Shown here piece after piece: positions 1 through 7,778 of a DNA stretch of 64,000 nt. This DNA is from BRHc4a sp049323755 (GTDB lineage: Bacteria > Bacillota > Desulfotomaculia > Desulfotomaculales > Desulfocucumaceae), in NCBI GenBank assembly GCA_049323755.1, contig JBMOPE010000013.1, positions 19,414-83,413 on the forward strand, in the 5' to 3' direction. The translations under genes were made by a program, and so were the position numbers. Position 1 is the stretch's first letter. Each line of letters starts with the position of its first letter. The notes beneath the pieces were generated by a model. The model saw nothing but the letters and a program-made list of their open reading frames with translations. It did not search any database and had not been told where the DNA came from.

Positions 1-1
1 C

Positions 2-232
2 AACCCCTTTGAAAGGCAGCTTTATGATTTACACTATAAATTTCTGCGCGGCCTAAGGATGCCGGGAATGGCAAGGCCGTTGTATAACAGGGAAAATGAC
101 TACAGCTTGCAGCTGCCTAAAGGAATACTGGCAGATAAGATAAGGATTATGCCCCGCTTTACTAAAAATCCTCCGGGTAGAAAGTCCAGAATTCTGATGC
201 TTAAAACCGTTAACGTCAACACCTCTTTCTAA
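2..232 (+). CDS. C-terminal end of an unknown protein (partial)
   Basis: An open frame enters from the left edge and gives 76 residues ending at TAA. It begins NPFERQLYDLHYKFLRGL and ends LMLKTVNVNTSF. The stretch is basic, with several Arg/Lys clusters and no cysteine or clear motif. I do not recognise the family. The next gene lies on the other strand, so this one ends a rightward unit. The frame is open throughout, but with no start visible the coding call is moderate. Confidence 0.5.
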   Translation, partial: NPFERQLYDLHYKFLRGLRMPGMARPLYNRENDYSLQLPKGILADKIRIMPRFTKNPPGRKSRILMLKTVNVNTSF

Positions 233-273
233 AATACATTACCCACTTCCATTTTTAAAAGATTTACACATCA

Positions 274-304
274 TCATAAAAATATCCCGGCATGAGCCGG
301 GATA
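274..304 (-). terminator. Intrinsic terminator of the ABC importer operon
   Basis: A 9-bp perfect stem (tatcccggc at 283-291 with gccgggata at 296-304) closes a 4-base loop. Read leftward it is followed by TATTTTTATG, a U-rich tract. It lies 41 bases past the permease stop, so it ends the leftward three-gene operon. Confidence 0.8.
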
Positions 305-344
305 GCTTTGGCAAATAGAGCCAGCTTTATATGCATTATTCTCT

Positions 345-1106
345 TTATAGGAACTCCCAGGGGCAGGTCTTTTTTTCCAGCCACTCCAAAAACATGTACA
401 GGGCAAATCCCATTATGCCCATGGCTATTATAGCTGCAAACATTACATCCCACTCCAGTCTCGCCCAGGCCTCCATAAGGTGGTAGCCGATACCCCCTAT
501 GCCTCCACGGTTGGCTATGGTTTCGGAGAAAAACAGAACAGCTATGGCTGTTCCAAGGCTAATCCTGAGGGCGGTAAGTATTTTGGGCAGGCAGGACGGG
601 AAGATTACATGCCGATATATCTGAAGTTCACCGGCGCCCAGGGAAAGCACCGAATCAACCATACTCCTGTTGACCTGGCGGGAGGCGTCCCTGGTTGTGA
701 CAAGTATCTGAAAGAAAACTATCACCGAAATCAGGAAAATCTTTGACAGCTCCCCCAGTCCCAGAAGGGTTATTACCAGGGGAAGGAAAATAATTTTAGG
801 CACCGGGTATGTCAGGTAAACCAGAGGTGCGGCATAGCGGTCTAGACTCTGCACCCGGCCCAGGACCATCCCCAGGACAACAGCCGGAACCAGCGCCACC
901 ACCAAGCTTATAACCACCCTGGCGGTACTCACCAGCAGGTGGGCCCAGAGGTCCTTTCTCATTTCACTGGCAAAGGCCAGAAAAGATTCGTAGGGCCCCG
1001 GAAAATAAGGCTTATTCAACAAAAGAGACATGGCTTCCCAAAGGGCCAGCAAAAAAATTATCGCTGCAAAATAATCAGACGGAAAATGCTTTAACCTGCC
1101 CCCCAT
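345..1106 (-). CDS. ABC transporter permease, SsuC/TauC type
   Basis: A 253-residue inner-membrane permease of the binding-protein-dependent (BPD_transp_1) fold with about six hydrophobic segments. The cytoplasmic coupling-loop region reads SLGAGELQIYRHVIFP, close to the EAA motif that docks on the ATPase. Length is normal for the SsuC/TauC/ThiX group. ATG starts 2 bases after the ATPase stop, and an AAAGGGG site sits inside the end of the ATPase gene, so the two are translationally coupled. Together with the ATPase and lipoprotein it forms a complete importer. The substrate cannot be read from sequence; sulfonates, taurine, thiamine precursors or other small organics are all possible for this family. 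Confidence 0.9.
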   Translation of the reverse strand: MGGRLKHFPSDYFAAIIFLLALWEAMSLLLNKPYFPGPYESFLAFASEMRKDLWAHLLVSTARVVISLVVALVPAVVLGMVLGRVQSLDRYAAPLVYLTYPVPKIIFLPLVITLLGLGELSKIFLISVIVFFQILVTTRDASRQVNRSMVDSVLSLGAGELQIYRHVIFPSCLPKILTALRISLGTAIAVLFFSETIANRGGIGGIGYHLMEAWARLEWDVMFAAIIAMGIMGFALYMFLEWLEKKTCPWEFL

Positions 1107-1108
1107 AC

Positions 1109-1855
1109 CTAAAATCCCCTTTCGATAATACCCCGCACCAAAGAGCAGCGGTCATAGAATTGGGGGCTGTTACGGTAACCGGCATCGCCCATAGCACTGT
1201 TTTCAACTATTTGCAGTATTCTACCGGGCCCCGCAGAGAAAATAAGAATTTTCCGGCCCAGAAAAACGGCTTCCTCTATGCTGTGAGTAACCAATACTAT
1301 GGTGGAGTTCTTTTTTCTCCAGAAATCCAGAAGAGTATTTTGAAGACCTTCTCTTGTAAGGGCATCCAGCGAAGAAAAGGGCTCGTCCATTAAAAAAAGG
1401 TCAGGCTTTAAGGTCAGCGACCTGGCTATGGCCACCCGCTGGCGCTGCCCACCGCTTAACTGGGCCGGATAGTGATTCCGGAACTCCCATATACCCAAAT
1501 CCCTCAAAGCTTCTTCGGCGGCCATCAGCATTTCCTTTTTGGAATAACCTCTTATTTCCAGTCCCAGGGATGTGTTCTGCAGCGCCGTTTTCCAGGGTAA
1601 AAGTCCGTAGTCCTGCAGTATAAGCGCTGTTTCCTTTCTCTTGGGCCGCACCGGCTCTCCGTTTATTTCCACTTCTCCGTCGCTGTGCCTCATAAGACCG
1701 GCCAGTATATACAGCAAAGTGCTCTTACCACAGCCCGAAGGGCCTATTATGGCACAGGTCTGCCCCCTTTCCAGGGTAAAGCTAACATCTCCAAGGGCAA
1801 GAATCTGCGAGTTTTTGTTAACATAGGCCGCTTTTAGCCCGCTGACCTTTATCAT
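1109..1855 (-). CDS. ABC transporter ATP-binding protein, SsuB/TauB type
   Basis: A 248-residue ABC ATPase. Walker A is GPSGCGKST near residue 38, the Q-loop follows at ILQDYG, the signature is LSGGQRQR, Walker B is LFLMDEPFSSLD and the switch histidine is in VLVTHSIEEA. It energises import through the adjacent permease. Its ATG overlaps the stop of the binding-protein gene as ATGA (1852-1855), which indicates one polycistronic unit. The closest families are SsuB, TauB and nitrate-type ATPases. All catalytic motifs look intact. Confidence 0.93.
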   Translation of the reverse strand: MIKVSGLKAAYVNKNSQILALGDVSFTLERGQTCAIIGPSGCGKSTLLYILAGLMRHSDGEVEINGEPVRPKRKETALILQDYGLLPWKTALQNTSLGLEIRGYSKKEMLMAAEEALRDLGIWEFRNHYPAQLSGGQRQRVAIARSLTLKPDLFLMDEPFSSLDALTREGLQNTLLDFWRKKNSTIVLVTHSIEEAVFLGRKILIFSAGPGRILQIVENSAMGDAGYRNSPQFYDRCSLVRGIIERGF

Positions 1856-2808
1856 TGTTTGGCTTGCGGCGGAAGGAGGTCTAACCTGGTAAGATCCTCA
1901 TAGCTTAATTGTTTCTTTAGAAGCCCCTTTTCCATCATCCACCCCACAACACTCTCCACATGTTTTCTGTCTGGCGGCTGCGGAGAGGGATAGTGATCCA
2001 TTTTGAACACATCCAGGGCCTCCTGGGGAACTCTTGCCTTCTCCACCAGCAAAGAGCTGTATGCTCCCGGGTTTCCGTTGATTTCCCCCGCAGCCCTGCC
2101 ATAAGCCTTCAGGAACTTGGTTATAGCTCCGGGCTTTTTGGCGAGAAAATCATCGCGGAAGTAAATGACTGTCTGGGACAGGTTAGACCCTGTATCATCA
2201 ATCACCAACCTTGCTCCCTTTTTTTGGGCCATTGCCGCCAAAGGGTCAGGAAGGCAGGCGGCCTTTATTTTATCCTCCAGGAGAAGGTTAAAGCGCACCG
2301 GTATTTTAGGTATGGCCTCCTTTTTAATCTCACCGGACTTAAGGCCGCTTTCAATCAAAAGATTATCGGTAACATACTCAATGATGGAGTTTGTTGAAAC
2401 TGCCACCGGGACGTTCTTTAAATCACCCGGGGATGTTATCCCCGACCCGGGAGAGGCTAAAATGGCGAACCTTCCCTCTTTTCCGGTCTCACCAAGGCCC
2501 AGGGACACCATTTTTACGGGAGTTCCGCTGTTATTGAGAGCTGCCACGGCCAATACGTCCCCCAATGTACCGTCAATGGCACCGGCCTGAATGGCACTGT
2601 CCCTTTCCATGGCGCTGTCGAAATTGACCAGTTCCACATTAATCCCCTCGGACTTGAAAAAGCCCTTTTCCGCCGCCGCATAAAATGGCAGAGAGTCCAC
2701 TATGGGGAGAAGTCCTATCCTAATCTTTTCTTCCTCTTTACCGGAGCAGCCTGTAACCATTACCATGATTGCGAGAATCATTAAACAAATAGATTTTCTG
2801 CAGCGCAA
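1852..2808 (-). CDS. ABC transporter substrate-binding lipoprotein, NMT1/SsuA-like
   Basis: A 318-residue lipoprotein. The N-terminal signal has a lipobox ending in VTGC at about residue 21, so it should be anchored outside the membrane. The core (IRIGLLPIVDSLPFYAAAEKG onward) matches the NMT1/SsuA-like periplasmic-binding fold. TTG is the likely start, preceded by AGGGGG at 7 bases. It is the first gene of a three-gene operon with ATPase and permease. No ligand can be assigned. The intergenic space to the divergent kinase is AT-rich and about 200 bp long; I saw no clear promoter match in it. Confidence 0.88.
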   Translation of the reverse strand: MRCRKSICLMILAIMVMVTGCSGKEEEKIRIGLLPIVDSLPFYAAAEKGFFKSEGINVELVNFDSAMERDSAIQAGAIDGTLGDVLAVAALNNSGTPVKMVSLGLGETGKEGRFAILASPGSGITSPGDLKNVPVAVSTNSIIEYVTDNLLIESGLKSGEIKKEAIPKIPVRFNLLLEDKIKAACLPDPLAAMAQKKGARLVIDDTGSNLSQTVIYFRDDFLAKKPGAITKFLKAYGRAAGEINGNPGAYSSLLVEKARVPQEALDVFKMDHYPSPQPPDRKHVESVVGWMMEKGLLKKQLSYEDLTRLDLLPPQAKQ

Positions 2809-3015
2809 ATAAATACCCCCTTTGCAATAAAAACAAATTCAATCTGTTTTTCTGTATTCCTGCTGTTTTTGGTAATAAAAAAATAAGATGTTTGACAGAT
2901 TAATTTAAATATTAATGATTTTTCGACATTATTTATCAGGTTTCCCGAAGGAATAACTGAACAATGTTCGTAATTATCAAATATTTCCCTTTAATGATTT
3001 TAGGGAGGATATAAA

Positions 3016-4935
3016 ATGAGCTATTCAGTTAAAACAAAAGATGAATTAATACGTAATATATCGTTTTTACGGCGTAAGGTTAGAGTATTAAGGGAAGAAA
3101 AGCGGAAACTACAGGAAAGAGAAAAGCAATTAACAGACATTATCAGGCAATCACTTACCGGAATAGCTTTCAACGCCAGTCCAAACCCTATGTTCATCAG
3201 CTCTATAGACGAAGGAAGAATGATTGAAATAAACGAAAGATTTATAGAGCTCAGTGGCTATAAAAGAGAAGAGATTATAGGAAAAACATCATATGAGCTT
3301 AATTTGTGGTTTGAGGCAGGGCAAAGGGAAAAGTGTCTATTGTTACTTAGGGAGCAGGGATCGTTACGAAATTTTGAAATATCGGTTCGTTTAAAGTCCA
3401 GCCACAAAAGGGTTGGCTTATTATCTGCGGTTACGGTCACAGTCGGCGGCCAGCACTGTATGATTGGCATATTTAATGACATTACTAAGCGAAAAAGGGC
3501 AGAAAAACTATTGCAGGAGAGCAATGAAAGATACAGGCTCCTTTTCGAAAATACCCCGGCAGGCATTTACGAGATAGACTTTGTCAATCTTAAATTTGAA
3601 AATGTAAACGAGTTAATGTGTGAGTATACAGGCTTTTCAAAAGAAGAGCTTCTTTCTATAAGCCCCCTAGACATTCTGTCCGAGGAAAGCAAAAAGCACT
3701 TCTGCGAAAGAATAACAGGCGGGTTTTTAGGTAAAAGGGCTCCCAAAATAACGGAATTTAAGATTAAACGAAAAGATGGCACTGAATTTTGGGCTATTAT
3801 CAATGCCAGATATAAATATGATAGTGGGGTGCCGGTAGGGGCTACTGTTGTTGCCCATGACATTACCGAGCGAAAAGCTATAGAGGAAACGCTGAAGAAA
3901 AATGAGCGTTTCCTGGCCAATATTTTCGAAAGTATTCAGGACCGTCTTTCGATTATAGATACTAAATTCAATATTGTCCGGGTAAACAAGAAGGTTGAGC
4001 AAATTTTCACTGACTTTATTCCTTTAATCGGCAAAAAATGTTACTCGGTTTATTACGGGAGAAAGGAAGTATGCGATGGATGTCCCAGCCTGCATACCTT
4101 CAGGACGGGGAAAGCGGCGAATGCGGTTATCCCAATCCATGACTCAGGCGGAAATGTTATTCGTTGGCTGGAGCACTATAGTTACCCGCTCGTCGATGAA
4201 AAAACTTCTAATTTACAGGGAGTTATTGTATACGCCCGCAATATTACCGAAAAGATCAAAACGGAAAAGGAAATTATCCGCCTGGACAGATTAAACCTGG
4301 TTGGCGAAATGGCTGCCAGCATCGGCCACGAAATAAGGAACCCTATGACCGCCGTTCGAGGCCTTCTTGAGATAATTAAAAGCAAGGCAGAGTGCTCAGT
4401 TTACAGGGAACATTTTTCTGTTATGATTGATGAGCTCGACAGGGCCAATTCAATAATCAATGAGTTTTTATCCCTTGCCAAAAATAAGCCTGTTGAGCTT
4501 AAAAATCTAAACCTCAACTCAATAATAAGATCGATATCTCCCTTAATTACAGCCAACGCAATTAATTCAAAAATTGATATAGAATACCGAATAGGGGATA
4601 TTCATGATTTACTTTTAAACGAAAAAGACATACGTCAGCTCATACACAACCTGGTCCGTAACGGTATTGACGCTATGTCACCCGGTGGAAAGCTTGTAAT
4701 CGGAACTAACACGGAGGGGGACAGGGTAGTTTTGATGGTAAAAGATCAAGGTGCCGGAATAAATAATGAATTAATTGACAATATAGGCACTCCCTTCTTC
4801 ACGACGAAGGAAAACGGGACTGGTTTAGGGCTGGCGGTCTGTTACGGCATCGCGAACAGGCACAATGCTTCAATTAATTTTGTAACTGGTCCTGAGGGAA
4901 CAACTTTTTATGTAAAGTTTGAAAAGGCAGAATAA
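3016..4935 (+). CDS. Orphan cytosolic PAS-domain sensor histidine kinase (kinase 1)
   Basis: A 639-residue kinase with no transmembrane segment. A short N-terminal coiled coil (about 5-45) leads into three PAS-type domains (about 50-160, 170-290, 300-420). The HisKA box follows at GEMAASIGHEIRNP with the phospho-acceptor His438, and the HATPase_c domain ends the protein (N box HNLVRNGIDA, GTGLGL). PAS 3 holds KKCYSVYYGRKEVCDGCP, a three-cysteine motif. No response regulator is adjacent. The layout resembles sporulation kinases feeding Spo0A, which is inference. It is paralogous to the kinases at 50082-52454 and 54631-56895. GGGAGG lies 8 bases before ATG. Confidence 0.93.
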   Translation: MSYSVKTKDELIRNISFLRRKVRVLREEKRKLQEREKQLTDIIRQSLTGIAFNASPNPMFISSIDEGRMIEINERFIELSGYKREEIIGKTSYELNLWFEAGQREKCLLLLREQGSLRNFEISVRLKSSHKRVGLLSAVTVTVGGQHCMIGIFNDITKRKRAEKLLQESNERYRLLFENTPAGIYEIDFVNLKFENVNELMCEYTGFSKEELLSISPLDILSEESKKHFCERITGGFLGKRAPKITEFKIKRKDGTEFWAIINARYKYDSGVPVGATVVAHDITERKAIEETLKKNERFLANIFESIQDRLSIIDTKFNIVRVNKKVEQIFTDFIPLIGKKCYSVYYGRKEVCDGCPSLHTFRTGKAANAVIPIHDSGGNVIRWLEHYSYPLVDEKTSNLQGVIVYARNITEKIKTEKEIIRLDRLNLVGEMAASIGHEIRNPMTAVRGLLEIIKSKAECSVYREHFSVMIDELDRANSIINEFLSLAKNKPVELKNLNLNSIIRSISPLITANAINSKIDIEYRIGDIHDLLLNEKDIRQLIHNLVRNGIDAMSPGGKLVIGTNTEGDRVVLMVKDQGAGINNELIDNIGTPFFTTKENGTGLGLAVCYGIANRHNASINFVTGPEGTTFYVKFEKAE

Positions 4936-4964
4936 GTTGTTCAATTAGTACCGGAGACAATGTT

Positions 4965-5141
4965 TTATTGAAGCCAGGTTTTAAAGATTATAAACTCATC
5001 GTTATTGCATTCCAGGCATTTTCTCTGAATACCCTCTCCGTACTTGACATGGTCTTCTATACAGTCCAACAGCTTATGCCCGCTCTTTTCAAGAACCATA
5101 TCCGACCCGCAGTTGCCACAAAGCAGTCTAAAACCGATCAA
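4965..5141 (-). CDS. Small zinc-ribbon-like protein coupled to the flavin oxidoreductase
   Basis: A 58-residue protein starting MIGFRLLCGNCGSDMVLEKS and ending IIFKTWLQ. It carries two CXXC knuckles (CGNC at 8-11 and CLEC at 42-45), 30 residues apart, the usual layout of a zinc ribbon. The start is TTG with AGGAGG 9 bases upstream. TTG overlaps the TGA stop of the upstream oxidoreductase as TTGA, so translation is coupled. The rightward frame over the same bases has no such motif or start site. Function unknown; the coupling suggests it works with, or is made in proportion to, the flavoprotein. Confidence 0.72.
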   Translation of the reverse strand: MIGFRLLCGNCGSDMVLEKSGHKLLDCIEDHVKYGEGIQRKCLECNNDEFIIFKTWLQ

Positions 5142-6229
5142 GAATTACCGCCTCCTGCCTTTTGATTAGAAATAAGCGGTTTCAGGCCAAAGGAAAGTAT
5201 TTTAATGATATCAATATTTGTCTTATATACTAAACTTCTAAAGCCAGGAGTTTTCATAGCTGTTAATAATCTGTCAAAATCTTTATTTGTGGCGGCATTT
5301 AGTAATTTCCTCAGAACAAGCAAATCATTGCTCTTTTTTCTCAAACCCTTAAGTAGGGGATTTATATCTATACCCTTTACTATACTTTTTGCAGCCATAA
5401 CCCCGGAAAATATGGCATTGAACTGGCCAAAACCCAAAAAGGGCTCGACACCGCCTCCCGCAGTCCCTACAAAAAATACTTTTCCCACTTTATTTGTAGA
5501 TACAGTGCCGGCATGGTGTGGAAGTTCCCAGGTTTCCAGAAGGTCATATTTTTTTAGAATTTCGCGCGACTCAAGAAAGCGGTGCCAGTAGGCATTTAAT
5601 TCTTCATGCCGGATATTCTGAACGACATGGGCAATTACTCCTTTGTTTTTACTGTAGGGTGCTGAGTAAATATATACGCCATGAGTAAGTTCATTATCCA
5701 GCCACATCTTCAAGGTGTCCTCTTCGAAATCCCCCGCGAAAATGCCTCCCTTTACCCAGGTCCGCATTACTTCCTGCCATATACCGTATCTCTTTGGGGC
5801 TGTCCAATGACCGTCTGCAACTACTATATAATCAAAATTTTTTTGTATATCTTCCGGCTGGACAAAACAATTAAAGTGCACCTGGCTCTTGACAGAATGA
5901 TGGAGCTGGTTCTTAACGGAGTTTTCTTCCTTTCCCCGAATCAAAAAATAGCCCAGTTGCCCGGTAACGGCTACCTCATTATTGGGAGAGTAGTGGATAA
6001 CTTTTTTGAATTTGTTTAATGGTTTTAATTTGATTCCCAGCTTATGGTCAAGGAATTTGATGGGATCTTCCGCTGGTCTTACGATTAAGTCTAACATCGC
6101 CGAAACATGAGGGTGGTATTCACCAATAAAATCGTTCCGCTCAAATATTGTAGGATGGATACCATTCCGCTCCAGCTCAATTGCACAGGACAAACCCGCT
6201 GTGCCCGCACCGATAATGGCTACTTTCAT
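5138..6229 (-). CDS. FAD-dependent oxidoreductase of unknown substrate
   Basis: A 363-residue flavoprotein. The N-terminal Rossmann motif is VAIIGAGTAGLSCAIELE with an acidic ribose-binding residue in FERND, and a second FAD motif VGTAGGGVEPFLGFG lies near residue 265. The overall plan resembles the geranylgeranyl-reductase/monooxygenase-like FAD proteins. I chose the ATG at 6229 rather than the one 12 bases upstream because GAGGTG sits just ahead of the inner ATG. The stop overlaps the start of the 58-residue zinc-ribbon gene. The substrate is not predictable; no polyprenyl or carotenoid genes are nearby. Confidence 0.8.
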   Translation of the reverse strand: MKVAIIGAGTAGLSCAIELERNGIHPTIFERNDFIGEYHPHVSAMLDLIVRPAEDPIKFLDHKLGIKLKPLNKFKKVIHYSPNNEVAVTGQLGYFLIRGKEENSVKNQLHHSVKSQVHFNCFVQPEDIQKNFDYIVVADGHWTAPKRYGIWQEVMRTWVKGGIFAGDFEEDTLKMWLDNELTHGVYIYSAPYSKNKGVIAHVVQNIRHEELNAYWHRFLESREILKKYDLLETWELPHHAGTVSTNKVGKVFFVGTAGGGVEPFLGFGQFNAIFSGVMAAKSIVKGIDINPLLKGLRKKSNDLLVLRKLLNAATNKDFDRLLTAMKTPGFRSLVYKTNIDIIKILSFGLKPLISNQKAGGGNS

Positions 6230-6304
6230 AACACACCTCATAAAGGTATATGATTAAAATAGTATGACCAATTATGGCGATTACATGAAACCCGGTAAGC
6301 ACAT

Positions 6305-6319
6305 TATTGTAATACAATA
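6305..6319. promoter_or_regulatory. 7-1-7 palindrome, PerR/Fur-box-like operator for rubrerythrin
   Basis: TATTGTA-A-TACAATA is a perfect 7-1-7 inverted repeat ending 3 bases before a TATAAT hexamer at 6323-6328. The architecture matches Fur-family (PerR, Fur) boxes, although the letters differ from the consensus TTATAATNATTATAA. Its place over the promoter of a peroxide-defence gene suggests PerR-type repression. No PerR gene is in the window, so the regulator is inferred. Confidence 0.5.
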
Positions 6320-6379
6320 GTTTATAATGTCATACACATTGGAATAATAAATGTTATAAAATAACAATGGAGGAACTAT

Positions 6380-6871
6380 ATGAGCACAGAGAAAAACCTG
6401 AAAGATGCTTTTGCCGGTGAGTCCCAGGCAAACCGCAAATATTTGGCCTTTGCCCAAAAAGCCGAGGAAGAGGGCTACCCTGCAGTGGCCAAATTATTCA
6501 GAGCCGCATCTGAAGCCGAGGCAATTCACGCCTATTCCGAATTAAGAGCCCTGGGCGCCATTAAATCCACCGCCGAGAATTTGCAGGCCGCCATTGAGGG
6601 TGAAACATACGAGTTCACCAATATGTACCCGGGATTTATCAAGGAAGCCGAAGAAGAAGGGGCAACTCAGGCAAAAAGAGCTTTTTCACTGGCCAGTGAT
6701 GCCGAGAAGGTCCACGCCGATTTATACAAAAAAGCCCTGGAATTACTGGAGAGCAAACCCGATACTGAATATTACCTGTGTACGGTGTGTGGTTATATTC
6801 ATGAGAATGAGGCCCCTGATAAATGTCCTGTTTGTGGCGCCGGATCAAAGGCGTTTAAAAATGTAGGATAA
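6380..6871 (+). CDS. rbr: Rubrerythrin
   Basis: A 163-residue cytoplasmic non-haem iron protein that reduces hydrogen peroxide in anaerobes. The N-terminal four-helix ferritin-like domain supplies diiron ligands (E in AFAGESQANRKY, EAEAIHA, EGETYEF and EKVHADLY). The C-terminal rubredoxin-like domain has CTVCGY and CPVCGA. Domain order and length are those of short rubrerythrins. GGAGG lies 7 bases before ATG. It is monocistronic, between a PerR-like palindrome upstream and a strong terminator downstream. Confidence 0.96.
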   Translation: MSTEKNLKDAFAGESQANRKYLAFAQKAEEEGYPAVAKLFRAASEAEAIHAYSELRALGAIKSTAENLQAAIEGETYEFTNMYPGFIKEAEEEGATQAKRAFSLASDAEKVHADLYKKALELLESKPDTEYYLCTVCGYIHENEAPDKCPVCGAGSKAFKNVG

Positions 6872-6886
6872 AGCAGCACTGGAAGT

Positions 6887-6920
6887 GGAGAGCCGTATCA
6901 CCGGCTCTCCATCTTTAATT
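6887..6920 (+). terminator. Intrinsic terminator after rubrerythrin
   Basis: A 9-bp perfect stem (ggagagccg 6887-6895 with cggctctcc 6902-6910) with a 6-base loop is followed by ATCTTTAATTT. It lies 15 bases past the rubrerythrin stop. Confidence 0.8.
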
Positions 6921-6978
6921 TATGGCTACTATTAAAATATGTTGAATTACAGCGTTTTTTATGGGAACCTCAAAAGTA

Positions 6979-7626
6979 CTAATCATGTAAAATAGCAATA
7001 GCCCGAACAGGCGCTCCGTCAGAGTGTTCATATTTTATTGGAAGAGCACAGAATGTAAATAATTCATTTCCTATTTCCCCTAAACAAGTCAGATTCTCAA
7101 TAATAACTATATCAGTTTCAGCAAAAATTTTACGGTGGATCGTCAAGTTTTCATCTGAAACAGGGTCAATGCCTATCACATCTAACCCAACACCCTTTTT
7201 TTTACTATGGATCAAATATTCAGCAACTTCTTCTGTAATATATGGATATTCACCAAAATAAGAACTTGTCCCCCACCGGTTATCCCAACCGGTGTGAAAC
7301 AAAATAAATTCTGCCTGATCAGCTTTTTCTTTTACACATTCAATATACCTAATAGTAATTCTTTGACCTTCTTGTAAATCACTACAATCAACAACCAATC
7401 CTTTTCCTATAAATTGTTCTACTGCAAATGAATCCAAAGTAGCTCTTTGGGCAAATAAATGTGCAGGTGAATCCATATGGGTCCCTGTATGGGAAAACAT
7501 TGTCAATAAAGTTTCTTTGAAACCGTTTTTCTCATATGTATTTGCAACTTCTAACCTGGGCCTCTCTGTTCCTGGATAAACTGGCATATTTTCTGAAATA
7601 GTATGTGTTAAATCAATTACTTTCAA
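6979..7626 (-). CDS. Cyclase-family metal-dependent hydrolase (kynurenine-formamidase-like)
   Basis: A 215-residue protein of the cyclase/KynB superfamily. The signature metal site is HTGTHMDSPAH near residues 45-55, in the family pattern HxGTHxDxPxH, with a second conserved stretch FILFHTGWDNRW. These enzymes hydrolyse N-formylkynurenine or other amide/lactam substrates with zinc or manganese. I placed the start at TTG 7626 because GGGGGAG precedes it by 6 bases; the longer frame begins 12 codons earlier with no good site. No tryptophan catabolism genes are adjacent, so the substrate is open. Confidence 0.82.
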   Translation of the reverse strand: MKVIDLTHTISENMPVYPGTERPRLEVANTYEKNGFKETLLTMFSHTGTHMDSPAHLFAQRATLDSFAVEQFIGKGLVVDCSDLQEGQRITIRYIECVKEKADQAEFILFHTGWDNRWGTSSYFGEYPYITEEVAEYLIHSKKKGVGLDVIGIDPVSDENLTIHRKIFAETDIVIIENLTCLGEIGNELFTFCALPIKYEHSDGAPVRAIAILHD

Positions 7627-7778
7627 AACAACTCCCCCACTTGCTTTGTAACTATAATACAAATAATCTTTAGCTCATAGTATTCTCTATTGCACACTTA
7701 TTTCATTACATATTTTGTTTCTCTTGTTCCTGCTTAGCCTTTGCATGCTGGTTACTCCGGATGTTCTCAAGGCCTCTT

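Noticed and set aside
4968..5165. Rightward 65-codon frame after kinase 1
   Set aside because: It is the antisense image of the zinc-ribbon gene, with no ribosome site or motif.
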